The translations under genes were made by a program, and so were the position numbers. Under the pieces are notes generated by a model. The model had not been told where the DNA came from. It made no database searches and saw only the letters and a list, made by a program, of their open reading frames with translations. From positions 98,329-162,328 of the forward strand of contig NZ_JAKVIJ010000011.1 of NCBI RefSeq assembly GCF_022760965.1: a DNA stretch of 64,000 nucleotides, read 5' to 3'. Origin of the DNA: Simplicispira sedimenti. Lineage in GTDB: Bacteria > Pseudomonadota > Gammaproteobacteria > Burkholderiales > Burkholderiaceae_C. Below, piece by piece: positions 43,988 to 53,518 of the stretch (the stretch's first letter is position 1; every line of letters begins with the position of its first letter).

Positions 43988-45748
43988 CTATGAGGCTGCG
44001 CCGGCATCGCCTTTAGCGGCATCGAAGTTGTCGATGACTGCGGTTGCGATTCCTTTCGAATGCACCATCAGCCCTATCTCCCGTCGAAGATTCGACTCGC
44101 CCGGATCAGCGGAAAGCCAATTCTGGCTAGTGATCAGGACATGGTCATCGTCCCAGGCAAGTATTTTGGCGTGCAGCTTGCTCACGAGAACTGGCAGCAC
44201 AGATGAGCCTGGATGACCGTTGTGCGAGGTTGACGCACCAACCGGCGATTCGCTTGCCAAGCCATAGAACACGCGCGCCTCGATACCATTCTCGCGCACT
44301 GCTGTGATGGCGGGCAAGACGACAGATGGGCGGGCGGCTGCGCCGATCCGATGACTCGTCACGAACATTCGGCGACGGGCTGCGTCTCGAGCAATGCGTG
44401 CAAACTGGGCATGCTGCGGACCAAGCACCAAAGTAACTTTCGCTTTGACACCGGTCGGTGGTTTCTGGAGGCGCGCATCGGAGGCCAGTCTGGCCATCTC
44501 GCTTGTCAGCTCCGTCCAATGCCGATCACCGCCCCGTGTAAGGTCTGCGACCTGCTCGAGAATGGCCGAGACAACTCGGGGGTCGCTGAAGCGTATAGAC
44601 GCTTCGTAGTTCTGGAATCCAGACGAGAGCCAGTTGCAGGAACCGACGGTTGCGGAAAGACGCTCGGATCTCCCATCGTCGCATACAAGGATCTTCGCAT
44701 GAGATCGCGTAGAGAAAGGATGAACGCGGATACTTAAGCTCAGCCCCTCAGCCTCAATGCTCGCGCGAACCTTCGCTATGGTCTTGGCCGTGGTCACCGC
44801 ATCCGTCTTGTTCTCGTCTTCTCCCCACAGGACGTCGATAACCGCCCCACGCTTTGCAGCTGCGATAAGCGGAGCTTGCACGAGCGCGAATCCTTGCTCG
44901 GAGATGAACGTCGAATGGATAATGATCCTGTGCTTGGCCTTCCTGATGGCCTCGTGGAGCACACTTTCATGCATCGCTCCGCCGAGAATCAGGTCCTCGG
45001 GTCTGTATATGGCATCTATGGAACGTGGCGCAGGCCTATCTACAAACGAGACCTGACGCCCCGTGTCATGATGGGGTGAGTTCTCGGCCATTGGCGCTGG
45101 CGGAGCGTTGCGCGCTGCCCGCTTGACGAGCTCGATGAGCTCGGCTGGTGCACGCGGAGGTAGTCCCTCGACGCTCGTCCCCCGGACCGTAGCGATCGCA
45201 AAGCGATTGACCATCTTCTCCGCAGAGGGCTCGATTCCGAGAAACTTCTCGTCGTCCTCGAAAAGTGTTGCGAGAACGCCGGCAGTGTCGTCAAAGGCGT
45301 CGAGGTCGCGCGGCCTCAGCCAGACCAGTCGCTCACGAGCGGCGCGCCTCTCGACGATACGCTGCTCCAAGAAGGGCATCTCGCGGCTTCGATAAAGTGT
45401 TCCGGTTATCTTGTCGATGACGAAGTTCATCCAGCGGCTTGTGCTCTTGGCCAACTTTGGAAGCTCTTCGTCTCCCACAACGCTGCGGCCAGCCGCGGTC
45501 GCACTGAAGACGACGCCCTGGCTCTCCTGCTGCAACGTGACCCAACCTGCACGCATCAGCCGAATGAGCGCCTCTAACACAAGCCGCTGCGGAACATCGC
45601 CGGCTACGGCGAGCTCGCCAACGGTCCTCGGCTTATTTATCAGTGCCGCGAGGAGAACGTGTTCAGCAAGGCTCCAAGGCCTTCCTTTCTCGAGGAAAAA
45701 CTTGCGCTTTCCCTTGAGCAAGGGGATAGCGACGCGCACGACACTCAT
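43988..45748 (-). CDS. mkoB: PLD-family protein, Mokosh type I MkoB-like
   Basis: A 586-residue protein. The first ~180 residues include a winged-helix-like part (LLAALINKPRTVGELAVAGDVPQRLVLEALIRLMRAGWV). Two HKD phospholipase D/nuclease motifs follow: HAKILVCDD (about residue 357) with SCNWLSSG, and HAKILAWDD (about 533) with TSQNWLS. Such proteins cut nucleic acids or lipids as dimers or pseudo-dimers. The start overlaps the helicase stop (ATGA). A kinase-like/helicase plus PLD pair is the published make-up of type I Mokosh anti-phage systems. Confidence 0.8.
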   Translation of the reverse strand: MSVVRVAIPLLKGKRKFFLEKGRPWSLAEHVLLAALINKPRTVGELAVAGDVPQRLVLEALIRLMRAGWVTLQQESQGVVFSATAAGRSVVGDEELPKLAKSTSRWMNFVIDKITGTLYRSREMPFLEQRIVERRAARERLVWLRPRDLDAFDDTAGVLATLFEDDEKFLGIEPSAEKMVNRFAIATVRGTSVEGLPPRAPAELIELVKRAARNAPPAPMAENSPHHDTGRQVSFVDRPAPRSIDAIYRPEDLILGGAMHESVLHEAIRKAKHRIIIHSTFISEQGFALVQAPLIAAAKRGAVIDVLWGEDENKTDAVTTAKTIAKVRASIEAEGLSLSIRVHPFSTRSHAKILVCDDGRSERLSATVGSCNWLSSGFQNYEASIRFSDPRVVSAILEQVADLTRGGDRHWTELTSEMARLASDARLQKPPTGVKAKVTLVLGPQHAQFARIARDAARRRMFVTSHRIGAAARPSVVLPAITAVRENGIEARVFYGLASESPVGASTSHNGHPGSSVLPVLVSKLHAKILAWDDDHVLITSQNWLSADPGESNLRREIGLMVHSKGIATAVIDNFDAAKGDAGAAS

Positions 45749-48700
45749 TTGCGACTCCCGAGCAAGGTTTGGACGGGAACGCGTTTGACGTCACCCTTGT
45801 TTTGTCCGTTGTCGAGGCCCTCAAGTAGCTTTTTCAAGAACTCAACACGGTTCTCGTCCGGCTTGCCTCGAACCGCTTGCAAAACTTCCCTCAGGAACTC
45901 CGTGCTAGTGATCAGTACGAGCTGCCACTTCGCGCGGCTCAGCAGGACGTTCATTCGCCTGGCATCGCTCAGGAAGCCGAGTGCGCTCTGCACCGTTGAG
46001 TGGTGGTTGTTGCGCACGAGCGAGACCACAACTATATCTGCCTCGCTGCCCTGAAACGAGTCTACTGTGTGGCACCACTGGCCGTTAGAGGAGGGCGAAC
46101 GAAACCCCCTAAGGCAGCTAAGCTTCTTATTCAGTTCTTCGCTGATGGTTTCGTCGATTATGCGGCGTTGTCGACCATACGGAGAGAGGATTGCCAGCGT
46201 TGGCGCTTCCTCGGCGTCCTGTTGAACGCTCCTCAATAGACTTAGAACTTCGATAGCGGCGCGCACTTCCGCTGGGTTGTGCCAGGCTGGGTACTGATCG
46301 CCTTGCTTCTGGTTCTGCGTCGTCTGGACATAGGGCATGTCGATTACCACGATTGGAGCCAGGGGAAGTCGGCTTTCATCTACTGAGGCAAACGGCCTCG
46401 GTTCGACGGCGAAACGCTTTTCACACATCGGATCGGTTCTGAGGTCTCCATAGAAGCAGCCGGAGACGAGTTCCGCGATCGAAGGGTGCATGCGGTGCTG
46501 CGCAGTCAATTTTTGAGCGATCGGGCGCCCGCCCCGGCCTTTGGCCTGTCGCCTGAACTCAGCTTCAATCGCAGACTCGAAGAAGGTGAGAAGCCGCAAG
46601 GCCTCGGAGCAAAGAGCAGGTAGCTGTGATTTGTCCTCAGCGACGTCCTCTAACAATTCCTCTGTCGTTACATCCCTGATGGACCTACCAACAAACTCTT
46701 CTCCGAGCTTCATCGCTTCGTGAATCCGCTCGGGTTGCGCGAGCAACTGTTTCAGTTGGTCGGACGCAAACGCTGGAAGCTGTTTATGGTCGCCGATCAT
46801 GAGCCTGCGATGCGAGAGAAGCAAAGGAGATATGAGCTCACTTCCCGTTGCCTTGGCAGCTTCCTCTACGATGGCCCAGTCGAACTGTCCGCGTTCGTCG
46901 ATCAAACGCTCCAACTCTCCCGAGTTGGTCGTCGCGAAGACCACATTCGCCGCGCGTGCGACGACGCCCTCAAAGGCTCGAAGCGACTGTTCTGAGCCTC
47001 TGCCAGCGACCGCAGCAGTCCTGCGTCCAGCGCCCTGGGCAGGATTTGCAGCCTTCGCGAGATCTGAAAGGGACTGCTGCAGCCTCAGCGGAACTTCCTT
47101 GGAAAGTGGGCTGGCTGCAAGTCGCCGAACCAGCCGACGTGTCTGTTCTCTAATGTCGAACTGGCTGGGAGCCTCAATGGCATCGCGCTTGCTGGACCGA
47201 ACGACGAGCGGACCAGAAGGGTCATTTGCTCTCAGGACACCAGCCAGCTCGTCCATCAGATGGTCGATTGCTGCGTTGCTTTGGGCAGTCAGAAGCAAGC
47301 GGGAGGTCGGTTCGTCAGCGAACCGTCGCGTCACGAGATCCCGCACAAGGCGGGTCTTTCCCACCCCTGGAGGACCTTGCACGAGGAAGAAGGGCAAAGT
47401 GGATGTGAGTTGCTTCAACGCCAACTGCTTCGGCTCGTCCAGCTTCGCGAATGCATCATCCTCGACTACCGAGTCGTGACTATCTAACACGTGGTGTCGG
47501 GGATCCACGATCATCTGCAGCAACTCGTGATGGTTCTTCAACGCCTTGAGTGCCTTGAGCCGACGACGAAACTGCACGTCCCGGCCGACCGACGCGGGAA
47601 CCAGGACAGGGTCGTTAAGGAACGGGATTGCATCGGGGCCGTCGAATAGAAATACGTCTGGACGACCTGGCCGCTGGACGACCTGTCGAAAAGTCCAATC
47701 GGTGTCCGTCGAATCTCTTTCGCCGAGCGAGTGTCCATCTGCGAGGATCCACTCCTCGGAACCGAGCCCGTCGGCTTCCAGTCGTTTCAAGAATCGATCG
47801 GAGGGTGGTTTGAGGTCTAAAGCGGTAGAAAGAGCAGATCTCTCTGGATCCGACCGAAGTTGAACGCAAAGGCGGTCGCGGCCATGCTCTGTGGATTCGC
47901 GCAGGTTGCCTGGCAAGGGCTGAAGCTCCACAGCGTAAGCATCAGCTGCAGCGTAGACCGCTTCCAGTAACTGGAGCAGCGTGAGAGCTCTGTGAGCCGT
48001 CTGCTCGGGGGAGAGCGGTACATTCTGCTTGCCGAAGTCCTGCCGCACCTCATCCCAGGACATAAGCTTTCCACGAATGCGTGGAAACAAGTCGGACGCA
48101 TCTCGCAGTCCCAGTATCTCTAGCGATTCCGGCTGCAGCCTTCGTTGGTTGAGCAGATTGACTGGGGCTGGGGCAGTGGTATCCACGGCTTCGCAGTAGG
48201 CGAAGTCCCAGCTGAGAGCCATGGTCTTGGGCGCGCGGAATTCCTGCAGGCGGTACAGGAGGTGCTTGCCGCGCAACACAAGGCGAAACTCTTCCGAGCT
48301 ATCTTGTAGTCGAACGCAGAGCAGCAGCGGCTCACTGGCCAGATCGTCCCTGACAAATTGGAGCTGCGCCTGGAGATCGTCCATTTCGATGTCGAGTCCG
48401 GAAGCGTGGCGGATACGCTCGCCCAACCGGCTGCCAGGCCCAATGCGGAGCGCGAGATGAAGCTTGGCTCTGCGGTTGGCCGCCTCCGCTTTCAATGTCC
48501 CTAGTACGCCGTCAATCCTTGTGGCGATTGCATCTCCATCGAGCGGCTGTTTGGGATTCAGTTGGACGATGAGCCGTAGCAGTCGTGCCTCTTCAAGTGT
48601 CAAATGTTCCGCGATCTGGAATGGGGCGATCGCTGGGTCGAGAACGCGCGCGCGCTTGGCCCCTAGAAGGTCGGTAGCGAGAAGTCCGAAATCGATCCAA

Positions 48701-49335
48701 TCCTGCGAGAACGAATCGAAGGACCGGGTTGCACCCGCCACCGTGCTGCGGCTTGACACACCTTCCACGCTGGCGATACGCATCGTCCATTCAAACCCCG
48801 TGAGCTGGAAATCCGGCTCTGCGCCTCCAGCGGTGAGCACCGACCAAGCATCCACGCTGCGATGGAGCATCCCCTGTGCGTGCAGTGTCTCCAATCCGTG
48901 GGCGAGCAGCCTTAAATTGGCCCACACACGCAATCGGTTTGTCGTGCTGCGAGGCTGGCGCAGCCAGTGGTCAGCGGGGACGTTCTGGAGCAAGGATGCG
49001 AGCGGCTGTCTCTGACCGGGCGCGATGACTAGATAAAAGCCTTTGTTGTCGAACCCTGCATCGTGAAGATGCGCAATGCAGGACGCAGAACCCGGATAGC
49101 CGGCCAAACGGTGCAACTGCCTCAGCTCGTGGCGCCAGATCTGTTCCAAGTCGCTATCGGGTGCTTTGGCATTCCTGCGCCACTCGCGGATGAGGACAGG
49201 GTTGCCGTCGGGATCTCGTCCTCCAACGACGCCGGGTCGGCCACTCGCTACGTCGGGCTTCTGCTGGTAGTCTTCATCGACGGTATAGGCAGCCAAGAAA
49301 CCATCTTTGAGGCGACGCCTAGCGTTTGAATTCAT
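45745..49335 (-). CDS. mkoA: pseudokinase-superfamily 1 helicase, Mokosh type I MkoA-like
   Basis: A 1196-residue two-part protein. Residues about 25-290 have a protein-kinase-like layout, but the catalytic loop reads HRSVDAW (158-164) instead of HRDxxxxN, and the DFG position reads TGF (179-181), so kinase activity is unlikely. Residues about 620-1190 are a COG1112-type RNA/DNA helicase: Walker A GPPGVGKT (654-661), VEEAAKA (823-829), GDHKQLP (848-854), AQHRMHPS and VDSFQGSEADIV. The start 49335 has GAGGGGG 6 nt upstream; earlier in-frame codons lack one. It is the first gene of the three-gene operon. Confidence 0.82.
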   Translation of the reverse strand: MNSNARRRLKDGFLAAYTVDEDYQQKPDVASGRPGVVGGRDPDGNPVLIREWRRNAKAPDSDLEQIWRHELRQLHRLAGYPGSASCIAHLHDAGFDNKGFYLVIAPGQRQPLASLLQNVPADHWLRQPRSTTNRLRVWANLRLLAHGLETLHAQGMLHRSVDAWSVLTAGGAEPDFQLTGFEWTMRIASVEGVSSRSTVAGATRSFDSFSQDWIDFGLLATDLLGAKRARVLDPAIAPFQIAEHLTLEEARLLRLIVQLNPKQPLDGDAIATRIDGVLGTLKAEAANRRAKLHLALRIGPGSRLGERIRHASGLDIEMDDLQAQLQFVRDDLASEPLLLCVRLQDSSEEFRLVLRGKHLLYRLQEFRAPKTMALSWDFAYCEAVDTTAPAPVNLLNQRRLQPESLEILGLRDASDLFPRIRGKLMSWDEVRQDFGKQNVPLSPEQTAHRALTLLQLLEAVYAAADAYAVELQPLPGNLRESTEHGRDRLCVQLRSDPERSALSTALDLKPPSDRFLKRLEADGLGSEEWILADGHSLGERDSTDTDWTFRQVVQRPGRPDVFLFDGPDAIPFLNDPVLVPASVGRDVQFRRRLKALKALKNHHELLQMIVDPRHHVLDSHDSVVEDDAFAKLDEPKQLALKQLTSTLPFFLVQGPPGVGKTRLVRDLVTRRFADEPTSRLLLTAQSNAAIDHLMDELAGVLRANDPSGPLVVRSSKRDAIEAPSQFDIREQTRRLVRRLAASPLSKEVPLRLQQSLSDLAKAANPAQGAGRRTAAVAGRGSEQSLRAFEGVVARAANVVFATTNSGELERLIDERGQFDWAIVEEAAKATGSELISPLLLSHRRLMIGDHKQLPAFASDQLKQLLAQPERIHEAMKLGEEFVGRSIRDVTTEELLEDVAEDKSQLPALCSEALRLLTFFESAIEAEFRRQAKGRGGRPIAQKLTAQHRMHPSIAELVSGCFYGDLRTDPMCEKRFAVEPRPFASVDESRLPLAPIVVIDMPYVQTTQNQKQGDQYPAWHNPAEVRAAIEVLSLLRSVQQDAEEAPTLAILSPYGRQRRIIDETISEELNKKLSCLRGFRSPSSNGQWCHTVDSFQGSEADIVVVSLVRNNHHSTVQSALGFLSDARRMNVLLSRAKWQLVLITSTEFLREVLQAVRGKPDENRVEFLKKLLEGLDNGQNKGDVKRVPVQTLLGSRK

Positions 49336-49773
49336 AGGATTCCCCCTCTTCATTGCAAGCTTACGGCAAATCATCTTGATAGTTGAAGCACTTCGAGATT
49401 GGAGATCTGTAGGGCCAGTATTGCGAACCCTTTGTAATCACATGCTCAAGCCGCCCCGCGGCATGCCGCAGATGTGACGCCGCTGTTCTGGGCTATTGCC
49501 CGAAACGTCCTCAATTTGATCGAATGAGGGATGAAGTCGTAACGTGCGGCGTGCTTTGGGGGATCTTGCCGATCGTCCCGATGACCTGCCTAGGCGATCG
49601 GGACGTGTCGTTGCCAGAGCTGCGTGCAAAGGAGCGCGGTCATCTGCTGACCGCAAAGTCGAATTTTCACGTCGCGTCGCACCAGTCCCTGCGATTCCAT
49701 AATGCTCAGCCAACGGAAGGTCAAGGTCGCGGTGACTGCACGGACCCGCCGAGCCGCGTAGTTAGGCGAACCT
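49336..49773. other. intergenic region between the Mokosh-like operon and an IS relic
   Basis: This stretch must hold the promoter of the minus-strand operon near its left end. The rest has only short frames of poor quality. I see no RNA gene or clear terminator. Confidence 0.4.
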
Positions 49774-49980
49774 ATGCGATATCGAATGACTCGATTGCCG
49801 CGCATTGCTGCCTGCGCCGCCATGGAGCGGGCAACCTCAAATGCCCTCAAGCCCCAGCAGCCTGTGTTGGCCTACAAGGCCTTTAAGAGCTACGAGCCAG
49901 ACTACTTTCACTTGGATGTGAAGTACCTGCCCCAGATGCATGTTGAGAGCAAACAATTGATGAACAGCACCGTAGACTAG
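49774..49980 (+). pseudogene. IS481-like transposase fragment
   Basis: A 68-residue reading. Its end, KPQQPVLAYKAFKSYEPDYFHLDVKYLPQM, matches the start of the integrase-core domain of IS481-type transposases (usual form: YEPGYLHxDVKYLPQM). The catalytic domain beyond the first Asp is gone. It is debris between the two defence operons. Confidence 0.6.
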
Positions 49981-50057
49981 GCTCCTTGAAAAATAATGCA
50001 TTCCAGAGGGCTGTTCATTGGGCCTGTTCGTAGAGTTGTTCACGCATCAAGAAATCA

Positions 50058-50576
50058 TCACGAACGAGAAAATTCTGCTTTAAGAAAACGAGCCGTGTCG
50101 TGAAACCCAACATACCACCCATCTGGGAAACGTCGATTTCCTACAATGACAAAAGCGAACCCGTTCAAAACAGAAATGGCCGCGCGCGCATGATCTGCCG
50201 CAAGTCTCTCATCTGTGCCGGAGGGGGCGGGCATCGCTTCAGGGTGGGTATGCCAAAGGCCAATGCAATACAAACCTTCCTGAAGCAAATCCTGTCGTTG
50301 CCGCATCGCCTCGATAGGATCGAACGCCACGCTTGACCAAGACGCACGCCGCGCCTTGAGCGAGGTGGCCTTTGAGATCACGATGGTTGACGCCGTGAGG
50401 TCATTTGTGAAGAGCTGACCCACGGACTCTTTTGAACGTGACCAGCGCTGCATCCTCCTTTGCAGCATCGAGACTGCGGCTTCGTCAAACTGAAGACTCC
50501 ACTCCGCCCCAGGGAGTGCAAACTTCACTAGCGGCTCAGGCACCTTGCAGTACCTCTGCCAACGGGCGATGCTCAA
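50058..50576 (-). CDS. cap3: CBASS JAB/JAMM isopeptidase Cap3
   Basis: A 172-residue MPN/JAMM-family zinc protease. The metal motif is visible as WHTHPEAMPAPSGTD (HxHP...SxxD). In type II CBASS, Cap3 removes the cyclase from the target to which Cap2 has linked it. The frame opens with TTG 50576, 41 nt inside the cap2 3' end, with a G-rich Shine-Dalgarno upstream; an internal GTG near 50529 is an alternative. It is the last gene of the CBASS operon. Confidence 0.88.
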   Translation of the reverse strand: MSIARWQRYCKVPEPLVKFALPGAEWSLQFDEAAVSMLQRRMQRWSRSKESVGQLFTNDLTASTIVISKATSLKARRASWSSVAFDPIEAMRQRQDLLQEGLYCIGLWHTHPEAMPAPSGTDERLAADHARAAISVLNGFAFVIVGNRRFPDGWYVGFHDTARFLKAEFSRS

Positions 50577-52230
50577 TGACCGAATCCACCCCCACGGGAA
50601 CCGGTGGCGGACGATTAAAGGTCACCGAAGGCGACTTACTCCTGAAGTAGTTTTCATGACGAATCATGGACCACGTCCCAGAGAACACCTGTTCGCCGTT
50701 CAGAATTTTCAGTACACGCTCGGACACCATGCCTGCAGCTGCCCAGGCATCGGCAACACCATACGGATGGAAGCCCTGGCCACATCCCGGAAGATCAACC
50801 TGAGCGTCGTCTGGCCAAGTCGCAACATTGACCGCTGTATCGGAGGGGTCCGAAGCAGGCCACGCATCGCTGCCAGATATCAGAACAGCATGAGCCGCTG
50901 CGCCAAATGGCTCCATCCACGCCATCACGACAGGGGAGTCTTTCAACACCTGCTTCCGCAGCATTGAAATGCCGATCCTTACAGAGCGCTCGCCCGTGCA
51001 ATCCACGATGAGATCCGGCAGTGGCCGTTGATCCGCCTTGGCACACCACTGCATGGCCTTTTCACCGAAAGCTTCGAGTTGTGCCCCTGGGATGGCCTGC
51101 CGCAATCGAGCGCATAGTGATGCAGCTTTCCCAAGGCCAATATGTGGCGCACCGAGCACATGACGTGAGATATTTTCTGGCTCGAATGTCTGCGGATCCA
51201 CCACCTCAATGGCTCCGACGCCTGCGCGCGCCAGGAGCTCAATCAACGGCGCACCCAGCGAGCCACATCCGAGCACCACCACCTTCTTGGTGGCAAGATG
51301 AGCCAAGCCCTCAGCCCGATGATCTCGAGACAGGCTCCATTGCCTGTCGACACGGGTGACGTCGATGGGCACAAGGGCCGGCTCGACTTGACGTGCGACC
51401 TGCGGCGGCACTATCCGCCATCCGTACACGGCCGGGCCCTGCAAGAGCACCACGAACACGGGCGCCTTGTTCGGCCAACGGCGCGCCTGGTACCAATTTT
51501 TCAGCTTCCCCGCGGAACCACTGAGCTGCGAAAGAAGCTCATCAAGATCATGAAAACTCCTCGGCCAAACACTGGGCGTCCATCGTTCGGCGGTAGGCAG
51601 CTTCATCACCAGCGCGCCGCCACGAATGATGCCGCCCAATGGCCATGCTCTGGCCTTTGCTACACGCTCCGGCTCCGTCGTAGACGTCGTGGCGAGGGCC
51701 CTGCCGTCCCCAAGAGAAAGCGCAGCAGCCTCCTGTGGTTCGTCAATTCTCACATCGGCATCCAGCAATAGCTCTACCGTGCGATAGCTGGCTGGTTCTT
51801 TGGCCCCAGCCGCATAGCGGGCCCAGTAATCTTGACGTTCCCGACTGAATTCAGCCTCCACCCAACCTGGATCGGCGCATCGATCGAGGAAGTCGGAAAA
51901 CCTGGCCAAAACACGACCGACTGCCGCCACCGGGGCGGCGACGTCTGCCGAGTCGAATTCGACACCGTGGCAGAAATGGCCATCTACCTCGATGTGGGGC
52001 AGCTGCAAACAGAACTTCCGGTCCAATTCGATGCGGGCAGGCGTGAGCGGAAAATCGTGCTGAAGCACCAGCAGTGGCGCGGCGCCATTCAGTACCGGCG
52101 CACCTTCTGCCAAACGCCAGACGCGACAACGCTGCTCCGACTCCTTGTCCGGGCATCGCGTTGCAGCGCTGGGCCCGAGTCCGTCAAACCACGCCGTGAC
52201 CATGCCGATCGCGGCTAAAAATAATGGCAT
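50536..52230 (-). CDS. cap2: CBASS E2-E1 fusion protein Cap2
   Basis: A 564-residue ubiquitin-transferase-like protein that conjugates the cyclase C-terminus and thereby primes it. The N-terminal E2-like part (about 1-150) has a candidate active cysteine in VDGHFCHGVEF. The C-terminal ThiF/E1 adenylation domain (about 300-520) has VVVLGCGSLGAPL with its nucleotide loop, DPQTFEPENISRH, and a candidate catalytic Cys in DLPGCGQG. ATG 52230 starts 20 nt after the cyclase stop; a longer open frame runs inside the cyclase gene and is discarded. Confidence 0.9.
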   Translation of the reverse strand: MPLFLAAIGMVTAWFDGLGPSAATRCPDKESEQRCRVWRLAEGAPVLNGAAPLLVLQHDFPLTPARIELDRKFCLQLPHIEVDGHFCHGVEFDSADVAAPVAAVGRVLARFSDFLDRCADPGWVEAEFSRERQDYWARYAAGAKEPASYRTVELLLDADVRIDEPQEAAALSLGDGRALATTSTTEPERVAKARAWPLGGIIRGGALVMKLPTAERWTPSVWPRSFHDLDELLSQLSGSAGKLKNWYQARRWPNKAPVFVVLLQGPAVYGWRIVPPQVARQVEPALVPIDVTRVDRQWSLSRDHRAEGLAHLATKKVVVLGCGSLGAPLIELLARAGVGAIEVVDPQTFEPENISRHVLGAPHIGLGKAASLCARLRQAIPGAQLEAFGEKAMQWCAKADQRPLPDLIVDCTGERSVRIGISMLRKQVLKDSPVVMAWMEPFGAAAHAVLISGSDAWPASDPSDTAVNVATWPDDAQVDLPGCGQGFHPYGVADAWAAAGMVSERVLKILNGEQVFSGTWSMIRHENYFRSKSPSVTFNRPPPVPVGVDSVIEHRPLAEVLQGA

Positions 52231-52249
52231 GGTCGGCACCTTGACCCCC

Positions 52250-53491
52250 TTACGCCAACGTGTTGGTGCGATGGCTGACGGGCGTTGCAACATTCGGATT
52301 TGCCACCTGCCCCCCAGATGCCACAACCAAGCTCTTGAGAAGCGGCGTGGACTCGGTCGAACTGCCGAGACTGTCGCGCCACGCATCAACCCCGGCTTGC
52401 CCGAACACGCCGCGCAGCTTCTCTTCAGTGCTCCTGGAATACTCATCTGTGAGCAGTGCCTCGAGGTGCGTCTCCAGTTGCTTGTGCCAACGCTTGAATT
52501 CGCGTGCACGGGCCCCTTGATCACTATTCCAACGATCCGCGAAATTCTCCGTGGAGAGCTTCGGGTTCTCCACATAGAAGCGACCCGCTGCATCACGCTT
52601 GATGTAGTCGGGCATCTCCTCCACGATGGCAAGCACCACCTCAATAGGCGAATTGAAGCTATGACGCCTGGTTCGCCAGATGTTCTCAAACGCTTGAGTC
52701 GCCAGGGTCACGATGATGACCGAGATCGGCATCGTGTTTTTCTGGTCGGGGCTCGCGTAGAAGTAGAAGTTGTCACGATGCAGCTTCATCAATTGCACAG
52801 CTCGACGCAACATGTCGTCGATGCCGACCGGATCGCTGGGTACGGGATCGATCGACTTACGCGCCTCGACCACTGCTGCCAGCGCGGTCTTCTCCTGAAA
52901 CGAAAACCGCAGATCGGCGCGCTCGCAAAACCAATCAGCAAATTCCTTCGGATTCGAGGGACTCCAGACCGTGTCCGGGTCTCGTACCCGCAGGCCCGCA
53001 CCATAGGTCTTGTACATGTCCGCCACCGCCGGCGTCACATCGAAGTAGAACGCCTCTCCCGGGTACTGCAGTCGCCAGCAACGGCGCCGCGGATCTGGGT
53101 CACCGGTAACTTCTTCGTTGCCCTCAAGGGCTTTCCCAAACTCTTCAAACATCGCCTCTGAGTTGGGATTGTTGTACTTCGGGCCTGACAGCTCCACCAT
53201 GATGTCGATGTCGAATTTCGCATTGCCCCGGGGGCGGATGGTGGTCTGGGTGCGCATCGATCCCTGCGAATAGACATCCACGTTGTGGCGCGGAATATCC
53301 AACTTGGTGGCGATGTCATCTGCCAAGAGTTCGTATTGCTTGATGGCCTTGGCGCGATCGACCTTGTCGAGTTCAAGTCGTTGAAGCAAGGACATGATGA
53401 GTTGCTCCCAGCGGCCGGCATCTCGTGTGATGCCCAAAGACTTCTGCAAGCGAGTGGTGAACGTAATGTTGTTTGGCGGGTTCGTAGTCAT
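52250..53491 (-). CDS. cdn: CBASS CD-NTase (cyclic oligonucleotide synthase)
   Basis: A 413-residue nucleotidyltransferase of the SMODS/CD-NTase family that makes a cyclic nucleotide signal on phage infection. The catalytic signature is Gly77-Ser78 in YSQGSMRTQT, Asp94 and Asp96 in FDIDIMVEL, and Asp151 in FYFDVTP. The C-terminus is flexible and ends ...NTLA, a small residue suitable for Cap2 conjugation. Pairing with an HNH-SAVED effector points to a cyclic trinucleotide or similar second messenger, but the product cannot be read from sequence. Confidence 0.93.
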   Translation of the reverse strand: MTTNPPNNITFTTRLQKSLGITRDAGRWEQLIMSLLQRLELDKVDRAKAIKQYELLADDIATKLDIPRHNVDVYSQGSMRTQTTIRPRGNAKFDIDIMVELSGPKYNNPNSEAMFEEFGKALEGNEEVTGDPDPRRRCWRLQYPGEAFYFDVTPAVADMYKTYGAGLRVRDPDTVWSPSNPKEFADWFCERADLRFSFQEKTALAAVVEARKSIDPVPSDPVGIDDMLRRAVQLMKLHRDNFYFYASPDQKNTMPISVIIVTLATQAFENIWRTRRHSFNSPIEVVLAIVEEMPDYIKRDAAGRFYVENPKLSTENFADRWNSDQGARAREFKRWHKQLETHLEALLTDEYSRSTEEKLRGVFGQAGVDAWRDSLGSSTESTPLLKSLVVASGGQVANPNVATPVSHRTNTLA

Positions 53492-53518
53492 GATGAAGTA
53501 CCTTTGTGCCGACCTTGT

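Noticed and set aside
52231..52689. 153-codon N-terminal extension of cap2
   Set aside because: It lies entirely inside the CD-NTase gene in another frame; the ATG at 52230 follows the cyclase stop by 20 nt and starts a normal Cap2.
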